Below the pieces are notes generated by a model. That model did no database searches. It was not told where the DNA came from and saw only the letters and a program-made list of their open reading frames with translations. The translations under genes were made by a program, and so were the position numbers. From assembly GCF_018129065.1 (NCBI RefSeq), contig NZ_JAAEDM010000004.1, positions 62,001-126,000 on the forward strand: 64,000 nucleotides of DNA, written 5' to 3'. The stretch comes from Neoroseomonas soli (GTDB taxonomy: Bacteria > Pseudomonadota > Alphaproteobacteria > Acetobacterales > Acetobacteraceae). Shown piece by piece: positions 26,982 through 36,076 of this stretch. The stretch's first letter is position 1. Each line of letters starts with the position of its first letter.

Positions 26982-27537
26982 GATGCGGGTGATATGCGCG
27001 CGCGGATGCGAAGCGTGTAGCCGTTCGGCTTGCAGGTCAGCCATCAGCGCGGACGGCCCCGGCAAGCGCGTGGGTTGCATATTCATAATGATGTTTCGTC
27101 AAATAATGGAGAGCCGCATCGGCCCGCTGTGCCGAGGGTCCGGCGTGGCGGGGCGGGAGCGACGGGGTCGCGAAGCGTCAGTCGCGCCAACAGCGGGCGC
27201 ACATCGCCGCCGGCATTCGGGCACGTGAATATCCGGGAATGGGCCATGGCGCCCCGCCGATCTCCGGCCGCGACTTCATGCGTACTCTCTCTTCTTTCGA
27301 GGGCATGTCTTCGCCCGCGGCAGAGATGGCGGCCTGCGCGCCACCCGTCAATAAAGCACCAGAAGAAAATGTAATATTGCCGGATCACACCATCGCGGAG
27401 GCCATTTTCCTCCGGCCATGTCCGGGCCGGCACGGTTCGTCCTCCGGCGATTGCCCGCCGACCAGCCTCGCGGCCATCCGATGACAGGTGGCCGGTCTGG
27501 CGCCACCATGTGCGGCCTCCCCCGGTGAACGAGACGC
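26982..27537. other. gene-free divergent intergenic region metN / bisC-like
   Basis: No credible gene is seen here. There are two A/T-rich pockets, at about 27085-27115 and 27345-27395, which are candidate promoter regions for the leftward metNIQ unit and for the rightward molybdoenzyme gene. No SAM-II-like riboswitch core or strong hairpin was recognised by eye. Confidence 0.4.
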
Positions 27538-29844
27538 ATGGACCAGACACCGACCGACACGCCCCCGCGACCCCATTCCTCTCATTGGGGCGTGTTCAGC
27601 GCCGGCTGGCAGGGCGGTGAACTCGTCGTCACCCCACATCCGGGCGACCCCGATCCTTCCGCCATCCTCGGCAACTTTCCGGGCGCGCTGCGCCATCGGG
27701 CGCGGATCGCGCGGCCGGTGGTCCGTCGCGGTTGGCTCGAGAACGGTCCCGGCCCGAGCGACCGTCGCGGGCGGGACGAGTTCGTGCCCGTCTCCTGGGA
27801 GAAGGCGCTCGATCTCGTCGCCGCGGAACTGGCGCGCGTGCGTGGGAAGTTCGGCGCAGAGGGGATCTTCGGCGGCTCCTACGGTTGGTCCAGCGCCGGG
27901 CGATTCCATCACGCGCAGAGCCAGGTGCACCGCTTCCTGAACAAGGCTGTCGGCGGCTACGTGCGCTCGGTGAACAGCTACAGCGCCGGCGCCTCGAACG
28001 TGGTCATTCCCCACATCCTCGGCCCCTTCGAGGCGATCGCGCGCCACTGCATCACCTGGGAACAGATCGCGGCGCAGACCGAGGTGGTGCTCGCCTTCGG
28101 CGGCATGGCGATCAGGAACAGCGCCGTCGCCGGCGGCGGCGTCAGCCGCCATGTCGAGCGCGGCGCCATGGCCGCGGCCCACGCCCGCGGCGCCCGCTTC
28201 GTCCTGTTCAGCCCCCTGCGCGACGACCTCCCCGAGGAAGCCGGCGCGGAATGGGTGCCGCTGGTCCCCGGCACGGACACTGCGCTGATGCTCGGCCTGG
28301 CGCACACACTGGCGACGGAAGGGCTGCACGACCGTGCCTTCCTCGACCGCTACTGCGTCGGCTACCCGGAATTCGAGGCCTATCTGCTCGGCCGCAGCGA
28401 CGGCGTGCCGAAGTCGGCGTCCTGGGCCAGCGCGATCTGCGGCGTGCCGGCGGAGCGCATCGCCACCCTGGCGCGGGAGGTCGCGGGCAGGCGCTGCCTG
28501 GTCAGCATGGCGCATGCCCTGCAGCGCGCCGAGCACGGCGAGCAGCCGGTATGGATGGGCGCGGTGCTGACCGCGATGCTGGGCCAGTACGGCCTGCCCG
28601 GGGGCGGCTTCGGCTATGCACTCGGCACGCTGGGGCATTACGGGCGGCGGCGTGTCGCGGTGCCCATCGGCGGCCTGCCGCAGGGCGAGAACGGCGTCAG
28701 CGCCTTCATCCCCGTCGCGCGCATCTCCGACATGCTGCTGAACCCCGGCGCGCCATTCGACTACAACGGCCAGCGCCTGACCTACCCGGATATCCGCCTG
28801 GTCTACTGGGCCGGCGGCAATCCCTTCCACCACCACCAGGACATCAACCGCCTGCGCGAGGCCTTCGCCCGCATTGACACGCTGGTGGTGCACGAGACGG
28901 CCTGGACCGCCACCGCGCGCCACGCCGACATCGTCCTGCCCTGCACCATGACGCTGGAGCGGGAGGACATCGCCGGCTCCACCTCCGACCCGCTGCTGGT
29001 CGCCATGCACCGCATCGCCGAACCCCATGGCGAGGCGCGGGACGACTACGCGATCTTCGCCGGCATCGCCGACCGGCTTGGTCGCAAGGCCGAATTCACC
29101 GAGGGGCGCGATGCGCAGGCCTGGCTGCGCCACCTCTATGCGCGCACGGCGGAAGGGCTTGCTGCGCGCGGCATCAACACGCCCGATTTCGACACCTTCT
29201 GGGAGGCCGGCGAACTCGAACTGCCGGTGGAGGAGGATACCGGCGGCATCCTCGGCGCCTTCCGCTGCGATCCCGTCGCGAACCCGCTGCCGACGCCGAG
29301 CGGGCGGATCGAGATCGCTTCCGCCACCATCGCCGGCTTCGGATATGCCGACTGCCCCGGCCATCCCGCCTGGCTCACGCAGGGCGACGTGCCGGATGCG
29401 GCGCATCCGCTCTGGATCGTGGCGAACCAGCCGGCGACGCGGCTGCACAGCCAATTGGACTTCGGCACCCACAGCGCCGCGCAGAAGCGCCGCGACCGCG
29501 AGGTGATGCGCATCCACCCGGCCGATGCCGCGGCGCGCGACATCGCCGAGGGCGACATCGTGCGGCTGTTCAACGGGCGCGGCGCCTGCCTCGCGGCGGC
29601 GGCGATCAGCAAGGCCTTGCGGCCGGGCGTGGTGCAGCTCTCGACCGGCGCCTGGTACGACCCGGAGGATCCACAGGCGGACCGGCCGCTCTGCGTGCAC
29701 GGCAACCCGAACGTGCTGACGCGGGATGTCGGCACCTCGCGCCTGGCCCAGGGCACCACGGGCCAGCTCACGGCGGTGCAGGTGGAACGCTTCGACGGGG
29801 AACTGCCGCCGGTCCGCGCCTGGGATCCGCCGGCAGGCGCCTGA
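27538..29844 (+). CDS. BisC/TorZ-like molybdopterin oxidoreductase (S- or N-oxide reductase)
   Basis: This 768-residue enzyme of the DMSO-reductase family carries a bis-molybdopterin guanine dinucleotide cofactor. The molybdenum ligand is expected to be a serine in GGSYGWSSAGRFHH (about 112-125). There are no N-terminal Fe-S cysteines and no twin-arginine signal, as in cytoplasmic biotin/methionine sulfoxide reductase BisC. Further motifs are YWAGGNPFHHHQDINRL and, near the end, STGAWYDPED. Likely activity is reduction of biotin or free methionine sulfoxide, or of another S/N-oxide. It is divergent from metNIQ, which fits a methionine-salvage role, as inference. A hairpin follows the stop. 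Confidence 0.85.
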   Translation: MDQTPTDTPPRPHSSHWGVFSAGWQGGELVVTPHPGDPDPSAILGNFPGALRHRARIARPVVRRGWLENGPGPSDRRGRDEFVPVSWEKALDLVAAELARVRGKFGAEGIFGGSYGWSSAGRFHHAQSQVHRFLNKAVGGYVRSVNSYSAGASNVVIPHILGPFEAIARHCITWEQIAAQTEVVLAFGGMAIRNSAVAGGGVSRHVERGAMAAAHARGARFVLFSPLRDDLPEEAGAEWVPLVPGTDTALMLGLAHTLATEGLHDRAFLDRYCVGYPEFEAYLLGRSDGVPKSASWASAICGVPAERIATLAREVAGRRCLVSMAHALQRAEHGEQPVWMGAVLTAMLGQYGLPGGGFGYALGTLGHYGRRRVAVPIGGLPQGENGVSAFIPVARISDMLLNPGAPFDYNGQRLTYPDIRLVYWAGGNPFHHHQDINRLREAFARIDTLVVHETAWTATARHADIVLPCTMTLEREDIAGSTSDPLLVAMHRIAEPHGEARDDYAIFAGIADRLGRKAEFTEGRDAQAWLRHLYARTAEGLAARGINTPDFDTFWEAGELELPVEEDTGGILGAFRCDPVANPLPTPSGRIEIASATIAGFGYADCPGHPAWLTQGDVPDAAHPLWIVANQPATRLHSQLDFGTHSAAQKRRDREVMRIHPADAAARDIAEGDIVRLFNGRGACLAAAAISKALRPGVVQLSTGAWYDPEDPQADRPLCVHGNPNVLTRDVGTSRLAQGTTGQLTAVQVERFDGELPPVRAWDPPAGA

Positions 29845-29845
29845 C

Positions 29846-29874
29846 ACCAGCGGTCCATATCATTGACCGCTGGT
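29846..29874 (+). terminator. hairpin after the BisC-type gene
   Basis: ACCAGCGGTC (29846-29855) and GACCGCTGGT (29865-29874) form a perfect 10-bp stem with a 9-nt loop directly after the stop codon, followed by a short T-rich stretch (ATCCGTTTT). This is a good intrinsic terminator candidate. Confidence 0.65.
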
Positions 29875-30024
29875 ATCCGTTTTCGCGCCCTCAAACGCCG
29901 GGCGCCGCGCATCCGCTCGGCTTCGCCGGGCTCCCGGCGGGCCGCATTCGCGGCCTCGGCCTGGGTCGCAGGTCAGGAACCGGGGCCATTGGCATGGCAC
30001 CCGGTCAGGCGCCGCCGGCCGGTC

Positions 30025-31008
30025 TCAGCCTGCGGTGATGTTCGCGGTGCGGGCGATCTGGCGCCAGTTCTCCGTCTCGCGTGCCACGCGGTCGGCGAGC
30101 TGCTGGCCGGTGCTGGGCGCGACCAGCGCGCCGGCGGTGAAGGCGCGGTCGCGGATGGCCTGGTCGGCCAGCACCTCGCGCAGCTTCTCCGATAGCATCG
30201 CCACGATCGGCGCCGGCACGCCGCGCGGCGCGAAGGCGGCGAACCAGACGTTCAGGTTGAGGTCCGGCATCCCCTGCTCGGCCGCCGAGGGAACGTCCGG
30301 CAGGCCCGGATGCCGCTCGTTCGAGCTCACGCAGAGCGCGCGCAGCTTGCCGTCGCGCACCAGCGGCGTCAGCGGCGGCGGGGAATTCATGTAGAACTGG
30401 ATGCGCCCGGCGATCAGGTCGCGGATGGTCTCGCCCGTGCCGCGATACGGCACGTGCAGCAGGTCCATGCCCGCGCGGTGCTTGAGGTATTCCGTCCCCA
30501 TGTGGTGCATCGAGCCGTTGCCTGCCGAGGCGTAGTTCATCTCTCCCGGCCGCTGCTTGGCCAGCGCGATGAACTCCTGCAGCGTGTTCGCCGGCACGGT
30601 GGGGTGCGTGACGAAGAGCTGCGGCGTGTCGGTGATCTGCCCGATTGCCTGGAAGTCGCGCGTCGGCACGATGTCGCCGATGCCGCCGATCGCCGGGCGC
30701 GCGGTCATCGTCGCGCAGTAGCCGCAGAGCAGCGTGGTGCCGTCCGCCGGCGCGCGCAGCACGGATTGCAGGCCGACCACATCGTTCCCGCCCGGCCGGT
30801 TCTCCACCACCATGGTGGCGCCGAGCGCGCGGCCTAAGGAATCCGCCACCAGGCGGGCGCTGAAATCCGTGCCGCCGCCGGCCGGCGACGGCACGACGAG
30901 GGTGATGGTCTTGCCGGCAAGGCTGCCCTGCGCGCGGAGCAGTCCGGGCGCGGCAAGCGTCGCCAGCCCGGCGCCGAGCAGGGCGCGGCGCGGTGCGGTG
31001 ATCGTCAT
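30025..31008 (-). CDS. Bug-family tripartite tricarboxylate transporter receptor
   Basis: This 327-residue periplasmic binding protein of the Bug (TctC) family starts with a Tat-like signal (PRRALLGAGLATLAAPGLLR). It has the fold signatures ITLVVPSPAGGGTD, ADSLGRALG, VENRPGGND and LLHVPYRGTGETIRDL. Members bind carboxylates or small organic acids, usually for a TctAB permease, but many copies in beta- and alphaproteobacteria stand alone. No tctA or tctB is near. It is 22 bp downstream of the carboxymuconolactone-decarboxylase-like gene, so it probably captures a substrate handled by that enzyme and the SDR. Confidence 0.9.
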   Translation of the reverse strand: MTITAPRRALLGAGLATLAAPGLLRAQGSLAGKTITLVVPSPAGGGTDFSARLVADSLGRALGATMVVENRPGGNDVVGLQSVLRAPADGTTLLCGYCATMTARPAIGGIGDIVPTRDFQAIGQITDTPQLFVTHPTVPANTLQEFIALAKQRPGEMNYASAGNGSMHHMGTEYLKHRAGMDLLHVPYRGTGETIRDLIAGRIQFYMNSPPPLTPLVRDGKLRALCVSSNERHPGLPDVPSAAEQGMPDLNLNVWFAAFAPRGVPAPIVAMLSEKLREVLADQAIRDRAFTAGALVAPSTGQQLADRVARETENWRQIARTANITAG

Positions 31009-31030
31009 TCTGGGTTCCTCCCGGTGGTCG

Positions 31031-31585
31031 TCAGGTCGCTTCGGGGAAGGGCGGCGGCGTCGGCACCGGCACCTGCCCGACATTCAGGATGAAGGAGAGC
31101 AGCGTGTAGTAGCCGAGCACGCCGAGCAGCTCGACGAGCCGCGGCTCGCCCAGCGCGTCCCGCCCTTCGGCGAATTCCGCGTCATCGAGCCGCCCACGCT
31201 CGAGCACCGTGCGCGACAGCCGCCAGACGAGCTGCTGCGTCGCGTCGGCGAAACGCGGATCCTCGCCCTGGCGCAGACGCTCGAGTGCATCGGCGTCGAC
31301 GCCCGCCTTCACCGCGATCGGATGGTGCGCGTACCATTCGAACTGCGCCGACCAGCGGCGGGAGACGGTGAGGATCGCGATCTCGCGCAGCGCATCGTCG
31401 AGCAGGCCGGAGAAGCGCAGCGTCGCGCCCAGCCGCTGCGCCGCATCCGCAAAGGCCGGCGCGCGCAGCAGCACGGTGAAGGGTCCCTGGACGCCGCCGC
31501 GCGGGCCGGATGCGATGGCGTCGAACACCGCGCGCTGCGCCTCGTCCAGCGCCTCGCGCGCGAGGGGAGGGAAGCGCCCGCTCAT
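31031..31585 (-). CDS. carboxymuconolactone decarboxylase (AhpD-like) family protein
   Basis: This 184-residue helical protein of the CMD/AhpD superfamily contains the family helices LLDDALREIAILTVSRRWSA followed by QFEWYAHHPIA. A CxxC redox pair is absent here, so decarboxylase- or hydrolase-like chemistry or an unknown role is more likely than peroxidase activity. The ATG overlaps the upstream SDR stop by 4 bp and the TTT receptor gene follows 22 bp later, giving a three-gene unit probably for an organic-acid substrate. Confidence 0.8.
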   Translation of the reverse strand: MSGRFPPLAREALDEAQRAVFDAIASGPRGGVQGPFTVLLRAPAFADAAQRLGATLRFSGLLDDALREIAILTVSRRWSAQFEWYAHHPIAVKAGVDADALERLRQGEDPRFADATQQLVWRLSRTVLERGRLDDAEFAEGRDALGEPRLVELLGVLGYYTLLSFILNVGQVPVPTPPPFPEAT

Positions 31586-32397
31586 GCCGCGCCAGCCCCG
31601 GGCATCATCGCGCTCATGCCGCCATCGACGATGATCTCGGTGCCGGTGATGTAGCGCGCCTCGTCGGAAGCGAGGAACAGCACCGCATGCGCGACGTCCC
31701 AGCCGGTGCCCATCTTGCCGGTGGGCACCTGCGCGTCGCGCTTCGCGATCAGCGTCGCCGCGTCGTTCGCGCCGAGCTGGCGCAGCAGGCGGTTCTCCAC
31801 CAGCGGCGTGTTCATCAGCCCGGGAACCACGACGTTGCAGCGCACGCCCTTGCGCGCCTGCTCCATCGCGACGGATTTCGACAGCCCGATCACGCCCATC
31901 TTCGAGGCGGAATAGGCGATGTGCGGGCGGTCGCCGCTCATGCGCAGCGCGGCGATGGAGGCGATGTTGACGATCGCCGAGGTCTCCTGCTGCCGCAGAT
32001 GGGGCAGGGCATGCTTGCAGCCGAGGAAGACGCTGCGCAGGTTGATGTCGAACTGGCGGTCCCACACCTCCTCGCTCATCGACTCTGCGCTGCCCGGCGC
32101 GGAACCGCCGACATTGTTCACCATGATGTCGAGGCGGCCGAATTCGGCGACCGCGGCCTCGATGGCGGCCTTCACATCGTCGCTGCGCGTCACGTCGGCG
32201 GTGTGCGCGACCGCGCGCCCGCCTTCGGAGGCTATGATCCCGACCGTCTCCGCGACGGCGTCCGGATTGTTGTCGATGCAGAAGACGGCGGCACCCTGCC
32301 GGGCAAAGAGGACGGCGGCCGCCTTCCCGTTGCCCCAGCCGGGACCGACCGAACCGGCGCCGGTGACGATGGCTGCCTTGCCTGTGAGATCGAGCAC
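31582..32397 (-). CDS. SDR-family oxidoreductase
   Basis: This is a short-chain dehydrogenase of 271 residues if started at the GTG at 32397, which follows a GGGGGA stretch; the open frame continues upstream without SDR similarity. The cofactor motif is GAGSVGPGWGNG, longer than the usual TGxxxGxG, and is followed by the D-N-N-V-G segment VNNVGG. The catalytic S/Y/K set is visible in NIASIAALR and AYSASKMG. It probably oxidises or reduces an alcohol/ketone with NAD(P). It is first in the unit with the CMD protein and the Bug receptor. Confidence 0.85.
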   Translation of the reverse strand: MLDLTGKAAIVTGAGSVGPGWGNGKAAAVLFARQGAAVFCIDNNPDAVAETVGIIASEGGRAVAHTADVTRSDDVKAAIEAAVAEFGRLDIMVNNVGGSAPGSAESMSEEVWDRQFDINLRSVFLGCKHALPHLRQQETSAIVNIASIAALRMSGDRPHIAYSASKMGVIGLSKSVAMEQARKGVRCNVVVPGLMNTPLVENRLLRQLGANDAATLIAKRDAQVPTGKMGTGWDVAHAVLFLASDEARYITGTEIIVDGGMSAMMPGAGAA

Positions 32398-32660
32398 GCT
32401 TCCCCCGACGAAATCAGTGTCGGGCACTCCGTAACGTCGGGGCGGCGCAGTGGCAACCGAGGCCCGGGGTGCCGCCCGTGCGTTCCGAATGCGCGGCACG
32501 CCGACGCGGCGCGGAGCACGCCGGGGCCTACCGCCTCCGCCGATCCGGCCAGGGGCGGGGATCGGCACGAAGGGGTCGTTGCCCGGCGCGCCGCCGCGGC
32601 AGGGTGTCGCCAGGCTCCCCTGGCAAGGCCTGATCCAGGCAGCCTGACCTGGGCGGGCAG

Positions 32661-33554
32661 TCAGGCGGCCGCGGCCATCTCCGGCACGGCGGCCTCGACC
32701 GCCACCATGTCCAGCCTGGCCTTGATCGGCAGGTGGTCGGAGGCGATGCGGGCGAGTGGGCTGTCATGCGGCTCGATCGCGCGCACCAGACCGCGCGGCC
32801 GGCCGAGGATGCGGTCCAGCGGCAGCAGGGGGCGCCGGCTCGGGAAGGTGGCCGGGCCGGGCCGGGCGTCGGTGAACCCGGCCTCCAGCGCGCGCAGGGA
32901 GGAACGCGGCCCGGGCCGCCATTCATTGAGGTCGCCCAGCATGACCGTGGGGATGTCCTCGGCCTCGGCCAGGGCGGCGAGGATCGCCTCCGCCTGCCGC
33001 AGGCGGTTCCGGCGCAGCAGGCCGAGATGCGCCGAAACAATCCGCAGCGGCCCGGAGGGCAGGTCGAGATCGGCCATCACCGCGCCGCGCGGCTCGCCGC
33101 CCGGCAGGGTCAGCCGGCGCAGCCGCATCGCGCGGACGCCGCGCACCAGAAGGGCATTGCCGCGCCAGCCATGCCCGTCCGGATCGAGCGAGAGCGGCAG
33201 CAGGGCGAGCCCCGTCCGCCGTTCGACCCCGGCCATGTCGAGCAGCCCGTGGCGCCGCCCGAAGCGGCGGTCAGCCTCCTGCAAGGCGAGGATGTCGGCG
33301 TCGAGTTCGGTGATCACCTCGGCCACGCGGTCGGGGTCGAAGCGCTTGTCGGTGCCGACGCATTTGTGGACGTTGTAGGAGGCGATGGTCAGCGCGCTCT
33401 CGGGCACGTCATGCCGTTCCGGCAGGGCAACGCCGAGGCGCGCGCGAAGGCCGTCGATCAGCCGGGGCAGGGCGGTCGCCCGGCTGGGCGGCATCCGCAT
33501 GGGCAGCAGGTTCATCCAGGGTCGGTCCAGGGGAACGGGCGATTCGAGGCCCAT
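32661..33554 (-). CDS. endonuclease/exonuclease/phosphatase (EEP) family protein
   Basis: This metal-dependent phosphodiesterase-fold protein of about 297 residues has the expected EEP motifs: TIASYNVHKCVG, then DADILALQEADRR with the catalytic glutamate, GLLDMAG, a VMLGDLNEW segment and the terminal SDHLPI. EEP members cut nucleic acids, phosphoinositides or other phosphodiesters; no subfamily is evident. There is no clear signal peptide. Start choice is uncertain: ATG at 33554 or 33515 are both possible and neither has a good ribosome site. It is divergent from the HerA-like ATPase gene across about 200 bp. Confidence 0.85.
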   Translation of the reverse strand: MGLESPVPLDRPWMNLLPMRMPPSRATALPRLIDGLRARLGVALPERHDVPESALTIASYNVHKCVGTDKRFDPDRVAEVITELDADILALQEADRRFGRRHGLLDMAGVERRTGLALLPLSLDPDGHGWRGNALLVRGVRAMRLRRLTLPGGEPRGAVMADLDLPSGPLRIVSAHLGLLRRNRLRQAEAILAALAEAEDIPTVMLGDLNEWRPGPRSSLRALEAGFTDARPGPATFPSRRPLLPLDRILGRPRGLVRAIEPHDSPLARIASDHLPIKARLDMVAVEAAVPEMAAAA

Positions 33555-33756
33555 GACTGGCCACAGAAATAGGGGCTCAAGGTCCGATATCCCAGCAGAA
33601 ATTGCGCGGGGCGGCGATGCCGGTCGCTCATGGGGGGTGGAAGGCCCATGCCTCGGCACCCGCCTTCCGGCCCCGGCCGATAGGCGGTAGGACCACCCCC
33701 CTGCACAGCCTGGGCGACTCGCGCCCGGGAGGAGAGGCCTTCACCGGGGTGACTGA

Positions 33757-35265
33757 ATGACGATCGGGATCGAGATGGGCAGGACGGCCGCAGGCGAGCC
33801 GGCGCTCCTCGACCTCGAGGAACTGCTCTCCACCCGCCTCCTGGTCCAGGGCAATTCCGGATCCGGAAAGTCTCACCTGCTGCGACGGCTGCTCGAGCAG
33901 AGCGCCGCCTGGGTCCAGCAGGTGGTGATCGACCCCGAGGGCGACTTCGTCACCCTGGCCGAGCGCCACGGCCATCTGGTCATCGACGTCGCGGACCATT
34001 CCGAGGGCGCCCTGCAGCGCACCGCCGACCTGGTGCGCCGGCACCGCGTCTCGGTCGTGCTGAACCTGGAATCGGTGGAGGTGGACGAGCAGATGCGCTC
34101 CGCCGCCGCCTTCCTCAACGGGCTGTTCGATGCCGACCGGGACGCCTGGGCGCCCGTGATGGTGGTGGTGGACGAGGCGCAGCTCTTCGCCCCCGCCGCC
34201 GCGAGCGAGGTCTCGGACGAGGCGCGGCGGCTGTCGCTCGGCGCCATGACCAACCTCATGTGCCGCGGCCGCAAGCGCGGCCTCGCCGGCGTCATCGCGA
34301 CGCAGCGCCTGGCGAAGCTGGCGAAGAACGTGGCGGCCGAGGCGTCCAACTTCATGATGGGGCGGACCTTCCTCGACATCGACATGGCGCGCGCGGCGGA
34401 CCTGCTCGGCATGGAGCGCCGCCAGGCGGAGATGTTCCGCGACCTGCCGCGGGGCAACTTCGTCGCCCTCGGTCCCGCCCTGGCGCGCCGGCCGCTGCCG
34501 CTGCGCATCGGCGTGGTGGAGACGGCGACGCGCAGCGCCGGCCCGAAACTGGTGCCGCCGCCCGATCTCGCGACGATGGAGGAGGCGCGCGAACTGATCC
34601 GGAACGCGCCTGAACCCGAGGCGTCGCTACCTGCTCGCCAGCGCCGCCCGCCGCGTGCGCCCGCGCCGGACATCCTCCAGCAGCTCGCGCAATACGTGCC
34701 GCTCGCGCCGGCGGAGACGCGCGCGGAGGTGACGCCGCCCAGCCCGGAGGAGGCCGCGGAGCGCGAGCGCCAGCTCGCAGCGATCCTGCGCCAGATCATG
34801 GCAGACCCGGAGGCGCCCTTCCGCCCGGCCGCGGTGCTCTACCAGGACTTCATCGTGCGCTGCCGGATCCAGGAACTCGGCGCCTCGCCCATCGACCTGC
34901 CGGGGTTCCGGCGGATGCTCGCCAATGCCCTCGCCGGGATCGGCGACGCGGCGGCGGAGGGCCCCGAATGGCCCCGCGCGGTCGAGCGCGCCGAGGCGCT
35001 GCCCGAGGACGCGCAGGGCGTCTACCTGCTGCTCGCCCGCGCCGCCCTGGCGTGCGAAGCCTGTCCCTCGGACGCGACCATCGCGCGGGCCTATGGCAGC
35101 CGCTCGCTCGGCCGGGCGCGCCGGGTGCTGACCTGGCTCGAGGAGCGCGGCGCCATCGTGCTCCGCGCGGAGCGGGCAGGCCGGCGCAGCGTGGCGCTGG
35201 TCGGCCTCGGCTGGGAGACGGCGCCCGGCGAACCCGACGGGGCGCTGGAACTGCCCGCCGCCTAG
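33757..35265 (+). CDS. HerA-like/DUF87 ATPase
   Basis: This 502-residue ATP-binding protein of the HerA/FtsK-like superfamily has Walker A GNSGSGKS (32-39), Walker B VMVVVDEA (about 134-141) and a sensor stretch GLAGVIATQRLAKLAKNV. HerA proteins are hexameric DNA translocases that usually pair with a nuclease. A C-terminal third of about 200 residues, with helical segments and a winged-helix-like end (SLGRARRVLTWLEERGAI), is not typical. No NurA or SIR2 partner gene is adjacent; an EEP nuclease gene is divergent. The stop codon overlaps that of the convergent SDR gene in a shared CTAG. Confidence 0.85.
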   Translation: MTIGIEMGRTAAGEPALLDLEELLSTRLLVQGNSGSGKSHLLRRLLEQSAAWVQQVVIDPEGDFVTLAERHGHLVIDVADHSEGALQRTADLVRRHRVSVVLNLESVEVDEQMRSAAAFLNGLFDADRDAWAPVMVVVDEAQLFAPAAASEVSDEARRLSLGAMTNLMCRGRKRGLAGVIATQRLAKLAKNVAAEASNFMMGRTFLDIDMARAADLLGMERRQAEMFRDLPRGNFVALGPALARRPLPLRIGVVETATRSAGPKLVPPPDLATMEEARELIRNAPEPEASLPARQRRPPRAPAPDILQQLAQYVPLAPAETRAEVTPPSPEEAAERERQLAAILRQIMADPEAPFRPAAVLYQDFIVRCRIQELGASPIDLPGFRRMLANALAGIGDAAAEGPEWPRAVERAEALPEDAQGVYLLLARAALACEACPSDATIARAYGSRSLGRARRVLTWLEERGAIVLRAERAGRRSVALVGLGWETAPGEPDGALELPAA

Positions 35266-36056
35266 GAGACGCTCGCCTGCGACACGCCCGCGGGCGCGGC
35301 GGTGCGGCCCCCATCGACCGCATATTGCGCGCCGGTGACATTGGCCGCGAGGTCGGAGCAGAGGAACAGCACCACGTTCGCGACTTCCTCCGCCGTGCCG
35401 TAGCGGCGCAGCGGGATGCCAGCGGAATAGCGTTCCTGCACGCTCTCGGGATTATTCGGCGAGACCTGGCGCTCGATGCCGCGGATCATGCGCGTCTCGA
35501 TCGGCCCGGGGCAGACGGCGTTGACGCGGATGCCGAGCGGCCCGACCTCGCCCGCCGCAACCTTGGTCAGCCCGATCACCGCGTGCTTGGAGGCGACATA
35601 GGCCGGCATGGCCGGCGTGCCAACGAGCCCCGCGATGGACGCCGTGTTCACGATCGCGCCGCGCCCCTGGCGGATCATCACCGGCAGCACATGCCGCAGG
35701 CCGAGGAAGACGCCCTTCGCGTTCACGTCCATGACCTCGTCGAACACCGCCTCGTCGTACTCGGCGGTGGGCAGGATGCGGCCCTCGATGCCGGCGTTGT
35801 TGTGGAAGCAGTCGATGCTGCCGAAGGCGTCGAGCGCGGCCTGCACATAGGCCCGCACATCGGCCGCGCGGGCCACGTCGGCAACGCAGGCGACGGCGTC
35901 CTTCTTCCCGATCTCGGCGGCGACGGCCTCGGCACCTTCCGCGTCGCGGTCCACCACCACGACCTTCGCGCCATGCCGTGCGAAGCCCAGGCACGCCGCG
36001 CGCCCGATCCCGTTGCCGCCGCCGGTGACGACCGCGACCTTGCCCTTGAAATCCAC
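35262..36056 (-). CDS. SDR-family oxidoreductase (classical)
   Basis: This 264-residue classical short-chain dehydrogenase has TGGGNGIGRA as cofactor motif, HNNAGI, the catalytic serine in NTASIAGLVGT, and YVASKHA with the Tyr/Lys pair. The GTG at 36056 was selected because GGAGG lies 9 bp before it; there is no ATG at the family-expected position. The next upstream gene, an amidohydrolase, ends 20 bp before it, so the two are one leftward unit. Substrate not determinable. Confidence 0.85.
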   Translation of the reverse strand: MDFKGKVAVVTGGGNGIGRAACLGFARHGAKVVVVDRDAEGAEAVAAEIGKKDAVACVADVARAADVRAYVQAALDAFGSIDCFHNNAGIEGRILPTAEYDEAVFDEVMDVNAKGVFLGLRHVLPVMIRQGRGAIVNTASIAGLVGTPAMPAYVASKHAVIGLTKVAAGEVGPLGIRVNAVCPGPIETRMIRGIERQVSPNNPESVQERYSAGIPLRRYGTAEEVANVVLFLCSDLAANVTGAQYAVDGGRTAAPAGVSQASVS

Positions 36057-36076
36057 CTTGCGTTTCCTCCGTATCT

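Noticed and set aside
26982-27537. SAM or methionine riboswitch before metN
   Set aside because: No recognisable conserved core or suitable pseudoknot pattern was found by eye; left as an unassigned gap.
27385-29847. Leftward open frame of 820 codons opposite the BisC-type gene
   Set aside because: Antisense shadow of a gene with intact motifs; no recognisable protein.
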